Counted from the first letter of the stretch, positions 1-10,746 are shown. The stretch: DNA of 47,000 nt from Mesostigma viride (GCA_009746045.1 RPFO01000041.1:1296783-1343782); one strand, 5' to 3'. The notes: generated by a model from the sequence alone, not told the origin. Numbers and translations are program-made.

Positions 1-66
1 CGCACTTGATGGTGGAGTGGGGAAAGACCGACCGAACCATGGCACACACCACCCGGAGGAGAGCGG
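1..66 (-). pseudogene. Degenerate fragment of the RLE-type LINE
   Basis: The first ~66 bases align by eye with 6233-6290, the endonuclease region of the LINE copy at 5635-7574. The shared stretch includes the block around 'accgaccgaa' and the 'ccatggc..caccacc' block. In the minus-strand frame it would encode a few residues just ahead of the RPD endonuclease motif. It is diverged, short and cut by the window edge. The remaining sequence to 257 shows nothing I recognise. Confidence 0.5.
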
Positions 67-257
67 TATGGAGATAGTCATATATTGCGTAACAGCTTCG
101 GAAAATTATATCAATGTGTGCGTCTTAGAAAGACGAAGCGATTGTGATATTCACAGCCCAATTCGGTGCCCAAACGTGAAAGTTATGAGCTCCGCCGTCA
201 GCCATGGCTACCTCGTGGCTCGTTGCTCACGGCTCGCGAGGGAGATAGAGGCACATT

Positions 258-410
258 CAAAATTAAAATTAAATTAAATTATAACATGCCTCCGTTGGGA
301 GATGATCATGTAGCACATATTCCTTGATGGATGGGTGGGGTGGAGGAAGCCGCGTAATCGAACTAACCTAGTTAGCTATCTAGTCTAGAAAATCCAAGCT
401 ATCTAGTCTA
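258..410 (-). mobile_element. 3' end of a (TTTAA)n-tailed LINE, inverted relative to the copy at 8214-8345
   Basis: This segment is the near-exact reverse complement of 8214-8345. Both have an A/T-rich ATTAA-type microsatellite tail, then 'ataacatg', a block with 'gatcatgtagcacatat', a GGTGG-rich block and 'gcgtaatcgaactaacct'. The simple-repeat tail at the outer end is what a non-LTR 3' terminus looks like. The inner end carries a two-unit tandem of 'gctatctagtctagaa' (372-408). The element is truncated just after it. Terminal inverted repeats of one large 8-kb element are an alternative, but the coding end upstream of 8214 favours a LINE 3' end. Confidence 0.5.
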
Positions 411-415
411 GAAAT

Positions 416-2147
416 TTTAACCCTTAAAACCGTACTCGGTCCGTTTTGAAGGACTGAGTTTTTCTCAGTCCTATTTAACTCTTAAACCGAGTTTGTGGCA
501 GAACTGGCTCAGATTCTAGCAAACTTTTAAAGATTCTGACTGGACCAGCTTTTAAAACTAGATTTGTACTTTCACGTACACCCCTGGTTTACTACTTTTG
601 GACACCTGGACAGGGACCTACGGTCAAGGAAAGTAGGGGGGGGTACCATGGCCAAACGAGGACGACGTGAATAATAATTATTCACGTCCGCGGCTATGGC
701 GGCACAAACAACTGACTGGGGCGAGAGCATGGCTTGACGTATTCGACCGAAACTTTGTAGGCATCATCCCTAGGTCTTGTAAATGCTATATGCGTAGCCA
801 TGCAACATTTACAAATGCCTAGATATGTCTCGAGGTTATGTGGCGGCGCAGCAAATCGCGTGAGCGGCCAGGCGATGACAGTGCAAGCTGTACTTGGTGC
901 TCGGCAGAAAATGTTTGGATTTTTGCGCATGGATGAATTAGTTACGTCATTACTAGCACAGTTGACCATCAATGGCGGCCAGGACATGCTTGCGGCTACG
1001 TTCGTGGGGTGGGCGTGGTAGCTCCTGCAAACAAGGTAATCTGCGGTTTCGACCAGGTACGTTATAGCCTTTTATCATGTCTCAGTGACCGCGTATGTGT
1101 CATATATTGTTTCGGTACCAGTCTCGGGGCTATAATCGAGGCTTAATAACTGTCTTTTTGTTGTTTTATTGCTTCTGTGCATAGGCTTGTGATGGTTGGG
1201 TAGTAATGTTACCTCGGCCAGATTTTGGACGAGTTTTGACTTCTTTTAGCCTATGCTACAGCATGAATGTCGGTATAAAGACAGATATCGTTTGTAATAA
1301 TGTTCAGTGTGATGATACGATGCTTTCCGTTGCTTAAACAACTCAGGGCGAGTGTTTTTCTGCCCAGTTCTAGGCATGCATGCTGGCCAAGTCCGCCTTC
1401 TTTTTGTGTGTTTGCTGTGTGTTAGAGACATAGAGATGCCTGGGATCTGCTTGCATTGAAGCATCAGCAAGTTGCTAATTTTGTTTCTTTCTTTTTCCCT
1501 TGTATTTTGAAGTTGTTTGTAGCGTATAGGGTACGTTGGCAATAAGCTCCTTGCATGTGCCTTCTACGCGTGCTTTATTATGCCCCATGGCACTAGATTT
1601 ACAGTATTATATAGCATGAGCTGCTGTTTTATATGCTGGAAATGTGTTGGAGGATGCATGTGTGGCCAGCTATGATGTTTTACGCCACATTGGGATGGGA
1701 AACCAAAACGGTAGTGCTAGCCACCCCCCCCAAAAAAACTCAGTCCTATTAAACGGACTGAGCTATTTTGGGATTTTTGCTAGCTAGCTTGTGCAGTTCT
1801 GTAGCATGTCATGTTGTGAATGCATTGATGGCCGCATGCCTGTGATATAAAGTAACTGCCTTTGAAATTCCAGGGCCTACATATTTGTATAAGTGGTCCA
1901 TATTGCATAATAATGTATGTCTCAAACCCCATTTTCCCGTACCCCCCTGGGGTTGGTGCTATTTATACCACCCAAAAGTCATAGATATGGGACCTGTGAC
2001 ATGTCCCCAAAGAAATTCAACATAAATGCATGCTTGGTACCAAGGGGTGGCAAGAAATTGTTTTTAGGCCGTACACAACAAATGTGCAAAGATGTGCAAC
2101 TCAGTCCGTTTTTTAGGACTGAGTTGCTACGGTTTAAGGGTTAAGTT
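416..2147. mobile_element. Possible inverted-repeat-bounded element with repeated CTCAGTCC hairpins
   Basis: The left end (417 on, 'taacccttaaaaccgta') matches the reverse complement of the right end (2130-2146). Both ends also hold a stem-loop of the form CTCAGTCC...GGACTGAG. Further copies of that stem lie at 438-472 and 1737-1768, and the best is at 2099-2128 (10-bp stem, 8-nt loop). I see no convincing transposase and no target duplication. The interior has only short open frames, the longest sensible one at 800-1021 plus (73 codons, no recognised family). It may be a MITE-like or decayed DNA element. Otherwise the interior is unexplained. Confidence 0.35.
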
Positions 2148-2262
2148 CAAGGTACCTCTTAATTAATCTCGGCCCCCGCCCTCCGCTAATTTGCTAATTT
2201 GCTAAAAAAGAGCCAATTTTGATCCGACTAACATTTGTTGAGCTTCGCTCATTTTATATATG

Positions 2263-3893
2263 ACGCGTGGACAGGCTCAAAGGGGACCGACCTGCTGATA
2301 TAGGTAGCGTAAGACTAGCGCTTGTCACGAGGGTACTGCACCGGGCGGCCCTTTTTGTGCCGAGCCTGAGTGTGGTTCCGGAGTGCAGGCCTAGGTAGCT
2401 TCTAACGTACGTCACTAGACCTTGTACCTGCGCCAGCCGCTAGGCGTGGCGCAACTGTGACGGGCAGTCAGTACACCTTGTACCTGCGCCAGCCGGCAGG
2501 CCTGCGTGGCGCAATGTGAATGATAGTCAGTACTTAGAGTTGTGTAGTAGGCCGGGACGTAGGGAGGCCTCTTTTCAGCTTCACAACTTTATCCCAGCAT
2601 TTGCTAGCAAGGTCGGCTGGCCGCTATGGCGGCTGCGCTGAATGTAAGACGATGCTATCGGCCTCTTCTGGCCGGGCGTGGAGAGGCCTAGAATAAATTT
2701 CTTTATGTTCTCCACCAACCGTTACAGGCCACGGTAATGGTTGTTGGGTGGGGGGCTCTACGATTTGAGTAAAAGGGTGTGATTTCCGGCGCTGGGCCCA
2801 CTGACGATTCCCCTCTACCCCTGGGTGCGGCAAGCAGCTTCCTGACACTGGGGAAGCTGCGTTTTAAGTCGGACAACGTCAGGGAAGGAGCCATACAGGC
2901 CAGGGCCATGCAGCGGCTACGGTGGAAAGAATCACAGGTGGAGGCGAATCTGCCTTAAACGTGGAGATGGCTAGCGCGGGGTGCCAGGGTAGCCCATAAC
3001 TGCCAGGAGCCTGACAGCGGACCCGATCTTTCGGCCTGTGGCCAGACGGGAGTTTCGGGGAGGAATTGCGGGGCTGGAGCAAATCTTGGTGGGAGGAGCG
3101 CGCTCTTCATCCGATTGCCCAGTTTTTTCAGCAAAGAATGTTCCGGCCTGGCGAGGCTGAAATTCTGGCTGTTTTACCGCCTTTGTTTTTATCCTGTATG
3201 ATGCATTATAGGAAAAGCAATAAAGAGTTCGGTTCGGCCAGTGGGCCGGGCATATCTATGCCATAACAATTTCCTACAATAACACAAGTCCTGGTCGGGG
3301 CATTGGCTAAGCAGTTTCCAAGCCAAGGCCTTGGTAGGGTAGAAGGCCCATCGCCACAATGGCTTCAATGCCGGGAAATCCCAGCCTTGGGGGTGGGGCT
3401 GGTGATGGGTCCTGGGCTTGTGAGAGACGGTCCGGGGGCGTAAGGCCTAATGAGCAGCCGCTGGAAACCGCCCCCCTAACGGGGGGAACGACATGGGTGC
3501 CACCCTGGCAGCGTCCCCGGGAAACCGTACGTAGCGGCCACACGGGGGCGGCAGTACAGCCGCGGCAGCGTGCGAGAGGGGGGGCCAGGGGCGGAAAGAA
3601 ACTCGGCACCAAGGTTGGCGACAGCCTTGGTGGCCAGGTAGGAGGTGTGGGGGCAACACCTTGTGTTCGAGTATGCTGGGCCCCCAGCATGGTGCTACAA
3701 TAACCAACTTGATAATGATGTGCACTGAGTTTGAAGATGTGCATGGTCTAGGCTGTCCGTATAAAGCCTAGCACACAAAAATGTAAAATAAATGTTTCTC
3801 TTGGTGGGAAGGAAGTCCAATGGACCAAAAACAAGAAATGTCAAGGAGACAACCAGCGCAGGCCAGAAATCGGGAGAATCCGGACCATGGTAG
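2263..3893. repeat. Repeat family R1, longest copy
   Basis: The left part (2263-2577) is repeated at 4420-4730 and a later part (3648-3740) at 4755-4850. The tail (about 3745-3837) is repeated at 8782-8886 and the last ~50 bases (3842-3893) recur inverted at 14357-14404. Inside the left part, two ~60-bp units each begin 'ccttgtacctgcgccagcc' in tandem. Near 3680 there is an 18-bp palindrome of the form ATGCTGGGCC/CCCAGCAT. The tail has a TATAAA and an AATAAA-like motif. Short open frames on both strands in 2580-3640 are GC-driven and resemble no known family. The class of the repeat is unknown. Confidence 0.5.
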
Positions 3894-4419
3894 CGATAGA
3901 AATGTATTTGTTGAGCTTCGCTCATTTTAAATATAATGCATTAATTAATTAATTAATTAATAGACACGTGACTGCGTCACGTGAGCATAAGTCCTCAGTG
4001 GGAGGGGAACATGGGATGGAATGGATGGTATAAGCTATCTAGGTCCTAGTTACAGGGGTGTGGGCGCCGCGGCCCGAATCGCTATGAATGCCATACTTGG
4101 TCACACGCGGAGCCGGCCCACTGGCTTGGGGGTGGTCTCCTTCATCACTACTTGCCATCTATCCTTGCGCACCATCGGCCTCCATATTACAGACAAACCA
4201 GGAGGCTGCCCGGGGGTGAGCCGGTCACGTCTAGTGTAGCACATGTCCATGCCGAGTCTATCACGAAATGTCCACGGGTGGCGGCCCTGCCGCGCGCGGC
4301 CGGGGGCACGCCAGGTTAGGCCGTATCGCCCAGGCTGGGCGGGCTTGGTGCCAGCTAGTCTATCTGATGTATCTACCTGATCTGTGCGGGCCAGGTGCCC
4401 GGCTAGGCCCATATACATA
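3894..4419. other. Gene-free stretch with TTAA microsatellite and a repeated small hairpin
   Basis: 3908-3930 carries 'tgttgagcttcgctca', a hairpin also present at 2235-2250 and followed in both places by an AT-rich tail ('ttttatatat' or 'ttttaaatata'). This suggests a shared 3' terminus of some short element. (TTAA)n runs at 3947-3961. The remainder to 4419 has no recognisable coding sequence. Confidence 0.4.
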
Positions 4420-4852
4420 ACGCATGGACGGGCTCAAAGGGGACCGACCTGCCGTAGGTAGCGTAAGACTAGCGCTTGTCACGAGGGTACTGCACCGGCC
4501 GGCCCTTTTTGTGCCGAGCCTGAGTGTGGTTCTGGAGTGCAGGCCCAGGTAGCTTCTAACGTAAGTCACTAGACCTTGTTACCTCCGCCAGCCGCCAGGC
4601 GTGGCGCAACTGTGATGGGAAGTCAGTACACCTTGTACCTGCGCCAGCCGGCAGGCCTGCGTAGCGCAATGTGAATGATAGTCAGTACTTAGAGTGGTGT
4701 AGGGGACGTAGGGAGGCCTCTTTTCAGCTCCCACCCACCCACCCACGCTGCTAAGAGGGGCAACACCTTGTGTTGGAGTATGCTGGGCCCCCAGCATGGT
4801 GCTACAATAACCGACTTGATAATGATGTGCACTGAGTTTGAAGGTGTGGTAT
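4420..4852. repeat. R1 copy with an internal deletion
   Basis: 4420-4730 matches 2263-2577 and 4755-4850 matches 3648-3740, so about 1.07 kb present in the longer copy is missing here. The join lies in a (CCCA)n-like stretch at 4731-4745. The ATGCTGGGCC/CCCAGCAT palindrome is preserved. The copy ends directly against a long (TTAA)n/(AATT)n microsatellite. Confidence 0.6.
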
Positions 4853-4907
4853 TAATTTAATTAATTAATTAATTAATTAATTAATTAATTAATTAATTAA
4901 TTAATTA
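4853..4907. repeat. (TTAA)n microsatellite
   Basis: About 50 bases of uninterrupted AATT/TTAA units. Sequence from 4908 to 5219 is unique within the window and holds no recognisable gene. Confidence 0.9.
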
Positions 4908-5231
4908 GGAACATAGCTCCGTGGGGATCATATGTAACACATAGCCCTGAGAAAGGGGCATCTATGGGTTTGTAATACAATCAGGGCGACAACCTGCAGG
5001 TGTAGGATGTACAGCTATCCGCCTGCTCTGGGTGCACAAGGTGCACCTGCACCGCCATGATGGTTCATGCCTCCTAATCGAGCTCACACAGGGCGGCTTG
5101 GGGAGAGGACCTAGAAGGCCTGCATGACATATGGGGTGGAAGATATGTATTATCGGGTTTTTCCTTATGTTGTATGCCTATCTCACCTCCGTAATCTATC
5201 ATTCTCAATGAATATATATTCTGATATATAT

Positions 5232-5622
5232 TATAAAAATATAACTACTTACAGCAGAGTGAAATCATTCAAGCCAAAGCAAACGCCCAGCTATAAACCT
5301 ATATACAGAGCCATGTCAAAGCTCTATACTACGATAAGACCAATGGAAACGCCTAACGGGAGGAACCTAATAGCCCTGCTGCACCGCAAAATCAGCCCGC
5401 GTACGGCGGAGCATGATGTCAGCCATGGCCCGAGTCAGCGCCACCGACAAGCGCTGACGCCAATATGACGTCCAGGTCCGCGCCGACCATGGGGCCCGCT
5501 GGCCCTCCAGGTCCAGCCGGTCCTCCCGGAGCCGGCAACACTCCTTGAAGAAGGCGGAGGTCAGGGGCCCCATGGCCCCAAACTCCTCCAGGACAAAGGG
5601 CACCACACGGTGGTGCCCGACG
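5232..5622 (-). mobile_element. 5'-truncated RLE-type LINE, copy 1
   Basis: A near copy of the last ~390 bases of copy 2 (5635-6022). It encodes the C-terminal end of the LINE polyprotein on the minus strand (stop near 5367) followed by the 3' UTR. The left boundary and the join to copy 2 are both the 12-mer 'tctgatatatat' (5220-5231 and 5623-5634), which looks like a target-site duplication. Severe 5' truncation and an AT-rich 3' terminus are typical of target-primed reverse transcription. Confidence 0.75.
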
Positions 5623-5634
5623 TCTGATATATAT

Positions 5635-7574
5635 TAATAATATAATTACTTACAGCAGAGTGAAATCACTCAAACCAAAGCAAACGCCCAGCTATAAACC
5701 TCTATACAGAGCCATGTCAAATCTCTATACTACGATAAGACCAATGGAAACTCCTAACGGGAGGAACCTAATAGCCCTGCTGCACCGCAAAATCAGCCCG
5801 CGTACGGCGGAGCATGATGTCAGCCATGGCCCGAGTCAGCGCCACCGACAAGCGCTGACGCCAATATGACGTCCAGGTCCGCGCCGACCATGAGGCCCGC
5901 TGGCCCTCCAGGTCCAGCCGGTCCTCCCGGAGCCGGCAACACTCCTTGAAGAAGGCGGAGGTCAGGGGCCCCATGGCCCCAAACTCCTCCAGGACAAAGG
6001 GCACCACACGATGGTGCCCGACGTCGCCGTAGGCCAGGAGCTTGGCCCGCTCCGCCCGGTCCGCCGTGTAACCTTCCGTGAGGGAGGCCCCAGCCACGTG
6101 GCTAAGAGCCAAGGGCCGCGCCACCGAAACGTCGATAAGCAGATGCCGGCCACCCCCCTCAAAGTCCAGCACCACGATGTCAGGCCGGTGGTTGGGGGAA
6201 TAGAAGGCAGCGCCATCCGCATCCTCGGACCGGATGTTCGCGTGGGGGAAAACCGACCGAATCATGGCGAGCACCACCGTCAGGAGGACAGTGTGCAAAT
6301 ACAAATACCAATTCTGATTCTGTTGGCCCCCCATGCAGGAAAGGTAGTGAGTCCCCGTGGGATCCAGCGGCTGCCCACAGCTACCACAAGGCCGCCCGGC
6401 CGGAACAAGAGGCTGCGGGGCAAATAGCTGGTGCCGGAGCGCCACCGAGTAGTGGCTGGGAGCCAAGGCGAATGGGGGGCCATGGGAAGAGCACGAAGGT
6501 ACGCCGAGCCCACACTCCGCCATGAAAGCGAGAACAGCCACGCACGTCCCTGGGCGTTAAGGTCCGCGAAAAGAGCAATCCAATCAGCCGTGTGCAGAAT
6601 ACCCGCGTAGGTTTTCTGGTGTTTATCGATGACGCGAGCAGGGAATGCGGCGGGAGATTGAACGGAGGCGACCGAGGGAGTGCCGCGAGGGAGGTGGCGC
6701 TGTACCGCCTGAGCGGCACGGACGGGAGAACAGGCCTGCTGGATCTCAGCATAGGCCTCCTGGATGGCAGTGACGAAGGGCAAAGGGTTGCTGGGGTCCA
6801 GGAGGTCAGGCGCTGCCGTTGCCAAAAGGGGCAGGAGCCGGCAGCTTTCCGCCCACGACTGAGCGACGGAGCCCAAAAATGCTGCTGGGGCCAGCCGGGC
6901 GGCACGAGTCAGACCACAGCCACCCATCCGTGCAGGCAGGGAGGCAATGCGAATAGCATGTGGCGGGAGGTCGGGGCCCGGGACCAGCTGCGCCAAGGCC
7001 GACTGGATGCGTTCGTCGTGGCCCTCGGCGGCCAGCCGGACCTGAGCCGGAAGAGCGCCCCGGAGCCAGTGAACGACGCGAGGGTGAGCGCAAAACCACA
7101 GAAGCAGACCCTTGGTCTGCGAATCATGAAGGCGCGCAATCAAGGGCAGTACCTCAGTGCGTGCCTCGAGGGCGGCCCGCAGAGCATCGATGACAAACGC
7201 GGGGTCGCCAACCGGAACGCCGAGGACATCCAACCCATGGAGGCGCTCGTCCCGGCCCAAGAGCTGGGGCGGAAAGCCGGAGCAATCACCTTGGGGCCAG
7301 TACACCGCGCACTTGGCCAGGGTCAACTGGAGGTTGATGTCGGCCACCGCGGTCTGCAGTGCCAGCAGAGCCGCGGTGGTGTCCGGCACAGGGCCCAGAA
7401 GGTAGATATCATCCAAGTAGGCCTGAATAGCGACCGCCGGGTGGGCAGCATGGACCGCTTGGAGGCAACCCTGGAGGGGGGCGGCAAAGTACAGGGGTCC
7501 CAGGGGGTCCCCTTGCTGGGTGCCCGACCGCGACAGCAGGCCGCCGCGAGTGCCGTCCTCCATGATGTGAACCA
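5635..7574 (-). mobile_element. 5'-truncated RLE-type LINE, copy 2 (longest)
   Basis: The minus-strand element body runs from mid reverse transcriptase (7574) through endonuclease to the 3' UTR (5635). It is flanked by 'tctgatatatat' at 5623-5634 and 7575-7586, a 12-bp target duplication also seen at the outer edge of copy 1. Copies 1 and 2 therefore sit head-to-tail in the same target word. Confidence 0.75.
5768..7574 (-). pseudogene. Non-LTR retrotransposon reverse transcriptase/restriction-like endonuclease, truncated and frameshifted
   Basis: Seen: an RT palm with GTQQGDPLGPLYF (about 7495-7530) and AYLDDIYLLG (about 7402-7425), standing for the QGDP and YADD motifs. These are followed by a thumb/connector region. 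Then come a CGSC..H....C zinc knuckle (about 6315-6385) and RPDIVVLDF...LLIDVSV (about 6125-6190), the R-P-D...D signature of a PD-(D/E)XK restriction-like endonuclease. Known: C-terminal CCHC plus RLE is the plan of the R2/CRE/NeSL-type non-LTR elements. The N-terminal part, including the first RT motifs, is missing. The reading frame shifts once, most likely at the G6 run at 6473-6478, so the copy is dead. The endonuclease end runs to a stop at 5768. Confidence 0.8.
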
Positions 7575-7595
7575 TCTGATATATATGGCTAGGCT

Positions 7596-7881
7596 GGACC
7601 TGGAGGGCCAGCGGGCCCCATGGTCGGCGCGGACCTGGACGTCATATTGGCGTCAGCGCTTGTCGGTGGCGCTGACTCGGGCCATGGCTGACATCATGCT
7701 CCGCCGTACGCGGGCTGATTTTGCGGTGCAGCAGGGCTATTAGGTTCCTCCCGTTAGGAGTTTCCATTGGTCTTATCGTAGTAAAGAGCTTTGACATGGC
7801 TCTGTATATAGGTTTATAGCTGGGCGTTTGCTTTGGTTTGAGTGATTTCACTCTGCTGTAAGTAATTATATTTTTAATATT
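7596..7881 (+). mobile_element. RLE-type LINE, copy 3, inverted and 5'-truncated
   Basis: Plus-strand copy of the last ~285 bases of the LINE, encoding the polyprotein C-terminus (stop near 7741) and the 3' UTR. It is flanked by the 12-mer 'tatggctaggct' at 7584-7595 and 7882-7893. This is a clean target duplication, so it is an independent insertion, in opposite orientation, right beside copy 2 rather than a twin-priming product. Confidence 0.75.
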
Positions 7882-7956
7882 TATGGCTAGGCTATAGCTG
7901 GTACATGGCATCTCAGCAGAGAGTATCTCCCTGCATGGGCAAAGCATGACTCGAAA

Positions 7957-8345
7957 TTGCTACAGCTATTGCAAGGGCTGATGTGGGCCCATCACGTAGG
8001 CATACATGGCCACGTCACTAAGCTTTCTAGTCTACACTACTGCTATATATTCCCTAAGTTTGAGTACCGCATCCACTCTCTCTCCCGTCTTTGGACTGCC
8101 ATGCAAGACAAGACGCGGTGGAAGAAGATTGTCAAGGCGCACACGCCAGCCCCTGTGGGCAAGCCGCCTCCCCCCAAACGGAGGAGCCGTTTTGATGAGT
8201 AGCGTAGATAGGCTTTTCTAGACTAGATATAGCTTAGAGTTAGGTTAGTTCGATTACGCGGCTTCCTCCACACCACCCATCCAACCTGGAATATGTGCTA
8301 CATGATCTCCCAACGGAGACATGTTATAATTTAATTTAATTTAAT
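7957..8345 (+). mobile_element. 3' end of a (TTTAA)n-tailed LINE with the C-terminus of its last ORF
   Basis: An open frame ends at 8202 with a basic, proline-rich tail (..GKPPPPKRRSRFDE). It is followed by a ~120-bp untranslated region and a (TTTAA)n tail at 8325-8345. The untranslated region is repeated in inverted orientation at 258-410. I do not recognise the protein domain (upstream residues include WAHHVGIHGH and LSRLWTAMQ). The assignment to a LINE rests on the tail and the two-copy 3' end. Confidence 0.45.
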
Positions 8346-8360
8346 TTTTTTATATATTCC

Positions 8361-8603
8361 CTAGGCTGGGGTGGCTGGGGTGGCTGGGGCGGCATGGGTC
8401 GCCTGCCAGGGCTTGTGGGCGACGTAGATGTCCGCCCCCTTCCAGTAGACCGGCTTCTGCCCCGCCGTCTGCTGGAGCTGGAGGTAGGTCGGCCATAGCT
8501 CCCGTCGCCGTTGTTGCTGCGTCAAGGTCAAGTCGTCGTCCAGCGTGTAGGAGGTCCCCCCAAGCCGCGTGCGACGCTTGAGGAACTCCATCTTATCCGC
8601 CAT
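8361..8603 (-). pseudogene. LINE ORF1-like RNA-binding domain fragment
   Basis: An 80-codon frame from ATG at 8603. The pattern 'LKRRTRLGG...DDDLTLTQQQRRRELWP...GQKPVYWKGADIYV' resembles the C-terminal domain of L1-type ORF1 proteins: a basic start, then DLT/S, then RRxLxP, then a final beta strand. It ends in a (PAT)n-like tail. A second open frame on the same strand (8695-8787, including FDQLQDETSETLALAF) lies upstream. A GTAAGG and a pyrimidine-AG flank the gap, so an intron is conceivable, but the phases I tested do not match. It stops abruptly against the R1 tail at 8782. Confidence 0.4.
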
Positions 8604-8781
8604 GGTGTCAAAGGTGAGGAGCTAGGGGGAGGGGCCGGCCTACCCGGCGAGCGGGGAAGGCGGGTCACTGACCCCCGCGGCTTGCCCTTACCAGTGAGAG
8701 CCATGGGGACGAGGATTTTGTTCTCAAACGCCAGGGCAAGGGTCTCGGAGGTCTCGTCCTGCAGCTGGTCGAAGTGCTTGA

Positions 8782-8887
8782 CTAGGTGTGGTATAGGCTG
8801 TCCGTATAAAGCCTAGCACACAAAAATGTAAAAGAAATGTTTCTCTTGGTGGGAAGGAACTCCAATGGACCAAAAACAAGAAATGTA
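8782..8887. repeat. R1 tail copy
   Basis: Matches 3745-3844 with few changes, including the TATAAA and the 'tggaccaaaaacaagaaatgt' block. It passes into ~180 bp of very A/T-rich sequence (8888-9070) where no gene is visible. Confidence 0.7.
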
Positions 8888-10304
8888 TTTACAATGAAAT
8901 TTATAAAAATTACAAAAATTATAAATGGCTTTAAATTTTATAAATTTCAAACTTTGAGGCAAAATAACATTTTTAAAAAATCACAAAGCAAATTAAAAAA
9001 AAGAAAAGGAAAAACAAATATTCACAAACAAGGCCTTCACACCCATGGCCTTGTAGTTCCAATAATTAGCACCGGAGAATAAAATGCTGTAACAGCATCG
9101 TAGCGGCCTGGAAGTCAGTTACTCCCAGGCATGACGGCAGTACACCAAGCCAGCGCCTGGCCATGACCCTGAGGGCTGCCAGCAATACTTGTACAGGTAA
9201 GCAGGTAGCTGCTTCCGCGCATGCACCATGGGCATGCCATAAGACATTGCACTGCACAAAGGAGCGTGAGGGTGACCCCTTCTCGTAGAGGGGTCGCTTT
9301 GCCTAGCGCTAGCGCTCCGTGGTGCGCCGCGGTGCACGTGCCGCCGTGTCCATGGAGTAAATGTCCTTGAAATTGAGCCGAGTGCATGGTGGATATATAT
9401 ATTCCAGGCAAATAGCCAGCCACCGGCTCAGGATGGACGGTTCGCCTCGCCAGGTGAAGAGACATCAAGGAGACAGCCCGCTCTGAGCGTATCCTTCCTA
9501 TGTCACATGACCATTTCCCTGAGCAGGAAAAGGCGTGGCGATGGGCATAGTGTCCCCATTGCAGCCCATGCCCTCACCTGCCTGCCCGCCGAGTGCCAGC
9601 TGGGCACACGCAGACCCGCCCGCCCGTTGCGATGCCATGGCAAGCAGAGCCCAGGGGAAGCCGATCAACATGTGAGCGGCCCACGCGTTTAATGTACACC
9701 TCGAAACAATCATCGCCGTGACAGCAGCCAGTGTCTAAAAATAGAGATTGTAGCGCAGTGTGGCGCACGCCACGCGGCCGCAAGCAGCCACCGAGGCATC
9801 CTGTCGAAGCAAGGCGTCCGGTTAGCGTGCCTCTCCATAGGACGGTGGGACGATTTGTGGACATAAAACTACCCAGCTGGCGTCGTGCAGATGCGGGTGG
9901 CCCGTGGCTGGCGGCAGGACGGCTCAACGGGGGGACGGTGGGGTGTTATGACAGCTCTGCTGGGTGGCACGAGGGCCAAACGTTTCCATGGCTGGGCATG
10001 GCTATGACTGGCCATGGCTGGGCATTGCTAGCATGGCTAGCATTGCCGCGCGCCAGCATCGCATAGGCCCCAGCGCACCCAGCGCTCGCAGCCGCCCCCT
10101 GACCTGGATATATCCGCCCCCTGGCCTGGATGCATCCGCAGGCGTGGATGCGTCCCCTGGAAACCGTCTCAGGAGCAGTACATGTGCTCGTGCCAGCTGC
10201 CGGTGGCTGCTGCCTCTCACGCTCGAGGGGATGCCGCAACCCAGGTCACTGCCACCACAGCCCGCAGCGCACCACCGGGGCGACTAGGTGCAAGTCGGAG
10301 ACCC

Positions 10305-10429
10305 CTGGGCAGGGGCAGGGGCAGGGGCAGGGGCAGGGGCAGGGGCAGGGGCAGGGGCAGGGGCAGGGGCAGGGGCAGGGGCAGGGGCAGGGGCAGGGGC
10401 AGGGGCAGGGGCAGGGGCAGGGGCAGGGA
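10305..10429. repeat. (GGGGCA)n hexanucleotide array, about 20 units
   Basis: Uninterrupted 6-bp units giving GQ or GR dipeptides on the plus strand and PA or PC/PL on the minus strand. The apparent open frames through it are by-products of a repeat with no stop codons. The G4 runs every six bases make the plus strand a strong G-quadruplex candidate. Confidence 0.95.
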
Positions 10430-10716
10430 GCCCTCTCCCCGTGCGGTAACACCTTGACCGTTGCAGACCACCAGCTGGAACAGACCACCAGCCGTGGAAG
10501 AGAGGAATCGCCAACCGAGGACCATCACCCATGCAAGCTCGCGTACGCCAGACGCCAGAGGGAGCCGACCCCACTTGGGGGCTCACCTAATACAGGTAGT
10601 GCTACAGGTAGTTTTGCCACAGGTTGATGCAGAGGGAGGCTAGGCAATGCAGCGGTCCGCGCTGGGGCTCCAGCACCCCCAAGCAACACAGGGGCCCTGA
10701 GACGTCGACCAGTACG

Positions 10717-10746
10717 AAAGCCAGGCCAGGCCAGGCCAGGCCAGGC
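10717..10746. repeat. (CCAGG)n short tandem repeat
   Basis: Five to six consecutive 'gccag' pentanucleotides ending at 'ggctgagcc'. Confidence 0.85.

Noticed and set aside
2300-2560. SINE with a tRNA-derived head in repeat R1
   Set aside because: The only B-box-like word (ggttccggagtgc) is a poor match and no A box is placed correctly.
3307-3744. 145-codon Pro/Leu-rich minus-strand frame and its overlapping plus-strand partner
   Set aside because: Both strands are open because of high GC; the sequence lies in repeat R1 and matches no family.
6592-7743. 383-codon plus-strand frame opposite the LINE RT
   Set aside because: It is the antisense shadow of the minus-strand RT, which carries the recognisable QGDP, LDD, CCHC and RPD motifs.
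7575-7881. Twin-priming inversion of LINE copy 2
   Set aside because: The inverted piece is the LINE 3' end, not its 5' part, and it has its own 12-bp target duplication.
258-8345. One 8-kb DNA transposon bounded by the 258-410/8214-8345 inverted repeat
   Set aside because: The repeats carry LINE-type simple-sequence tails with coding sequence just upstream of one, and the interior is made of separately inserted elements; no matching flanks were found.
10130-10627. Open frames through the GGGGCA array (GQ/GR on one strand, PA/PL on the other)
   Set aside because: A 6-bp repeat without stops opens several frames on both strands; no flanking domain or start supports a protein.
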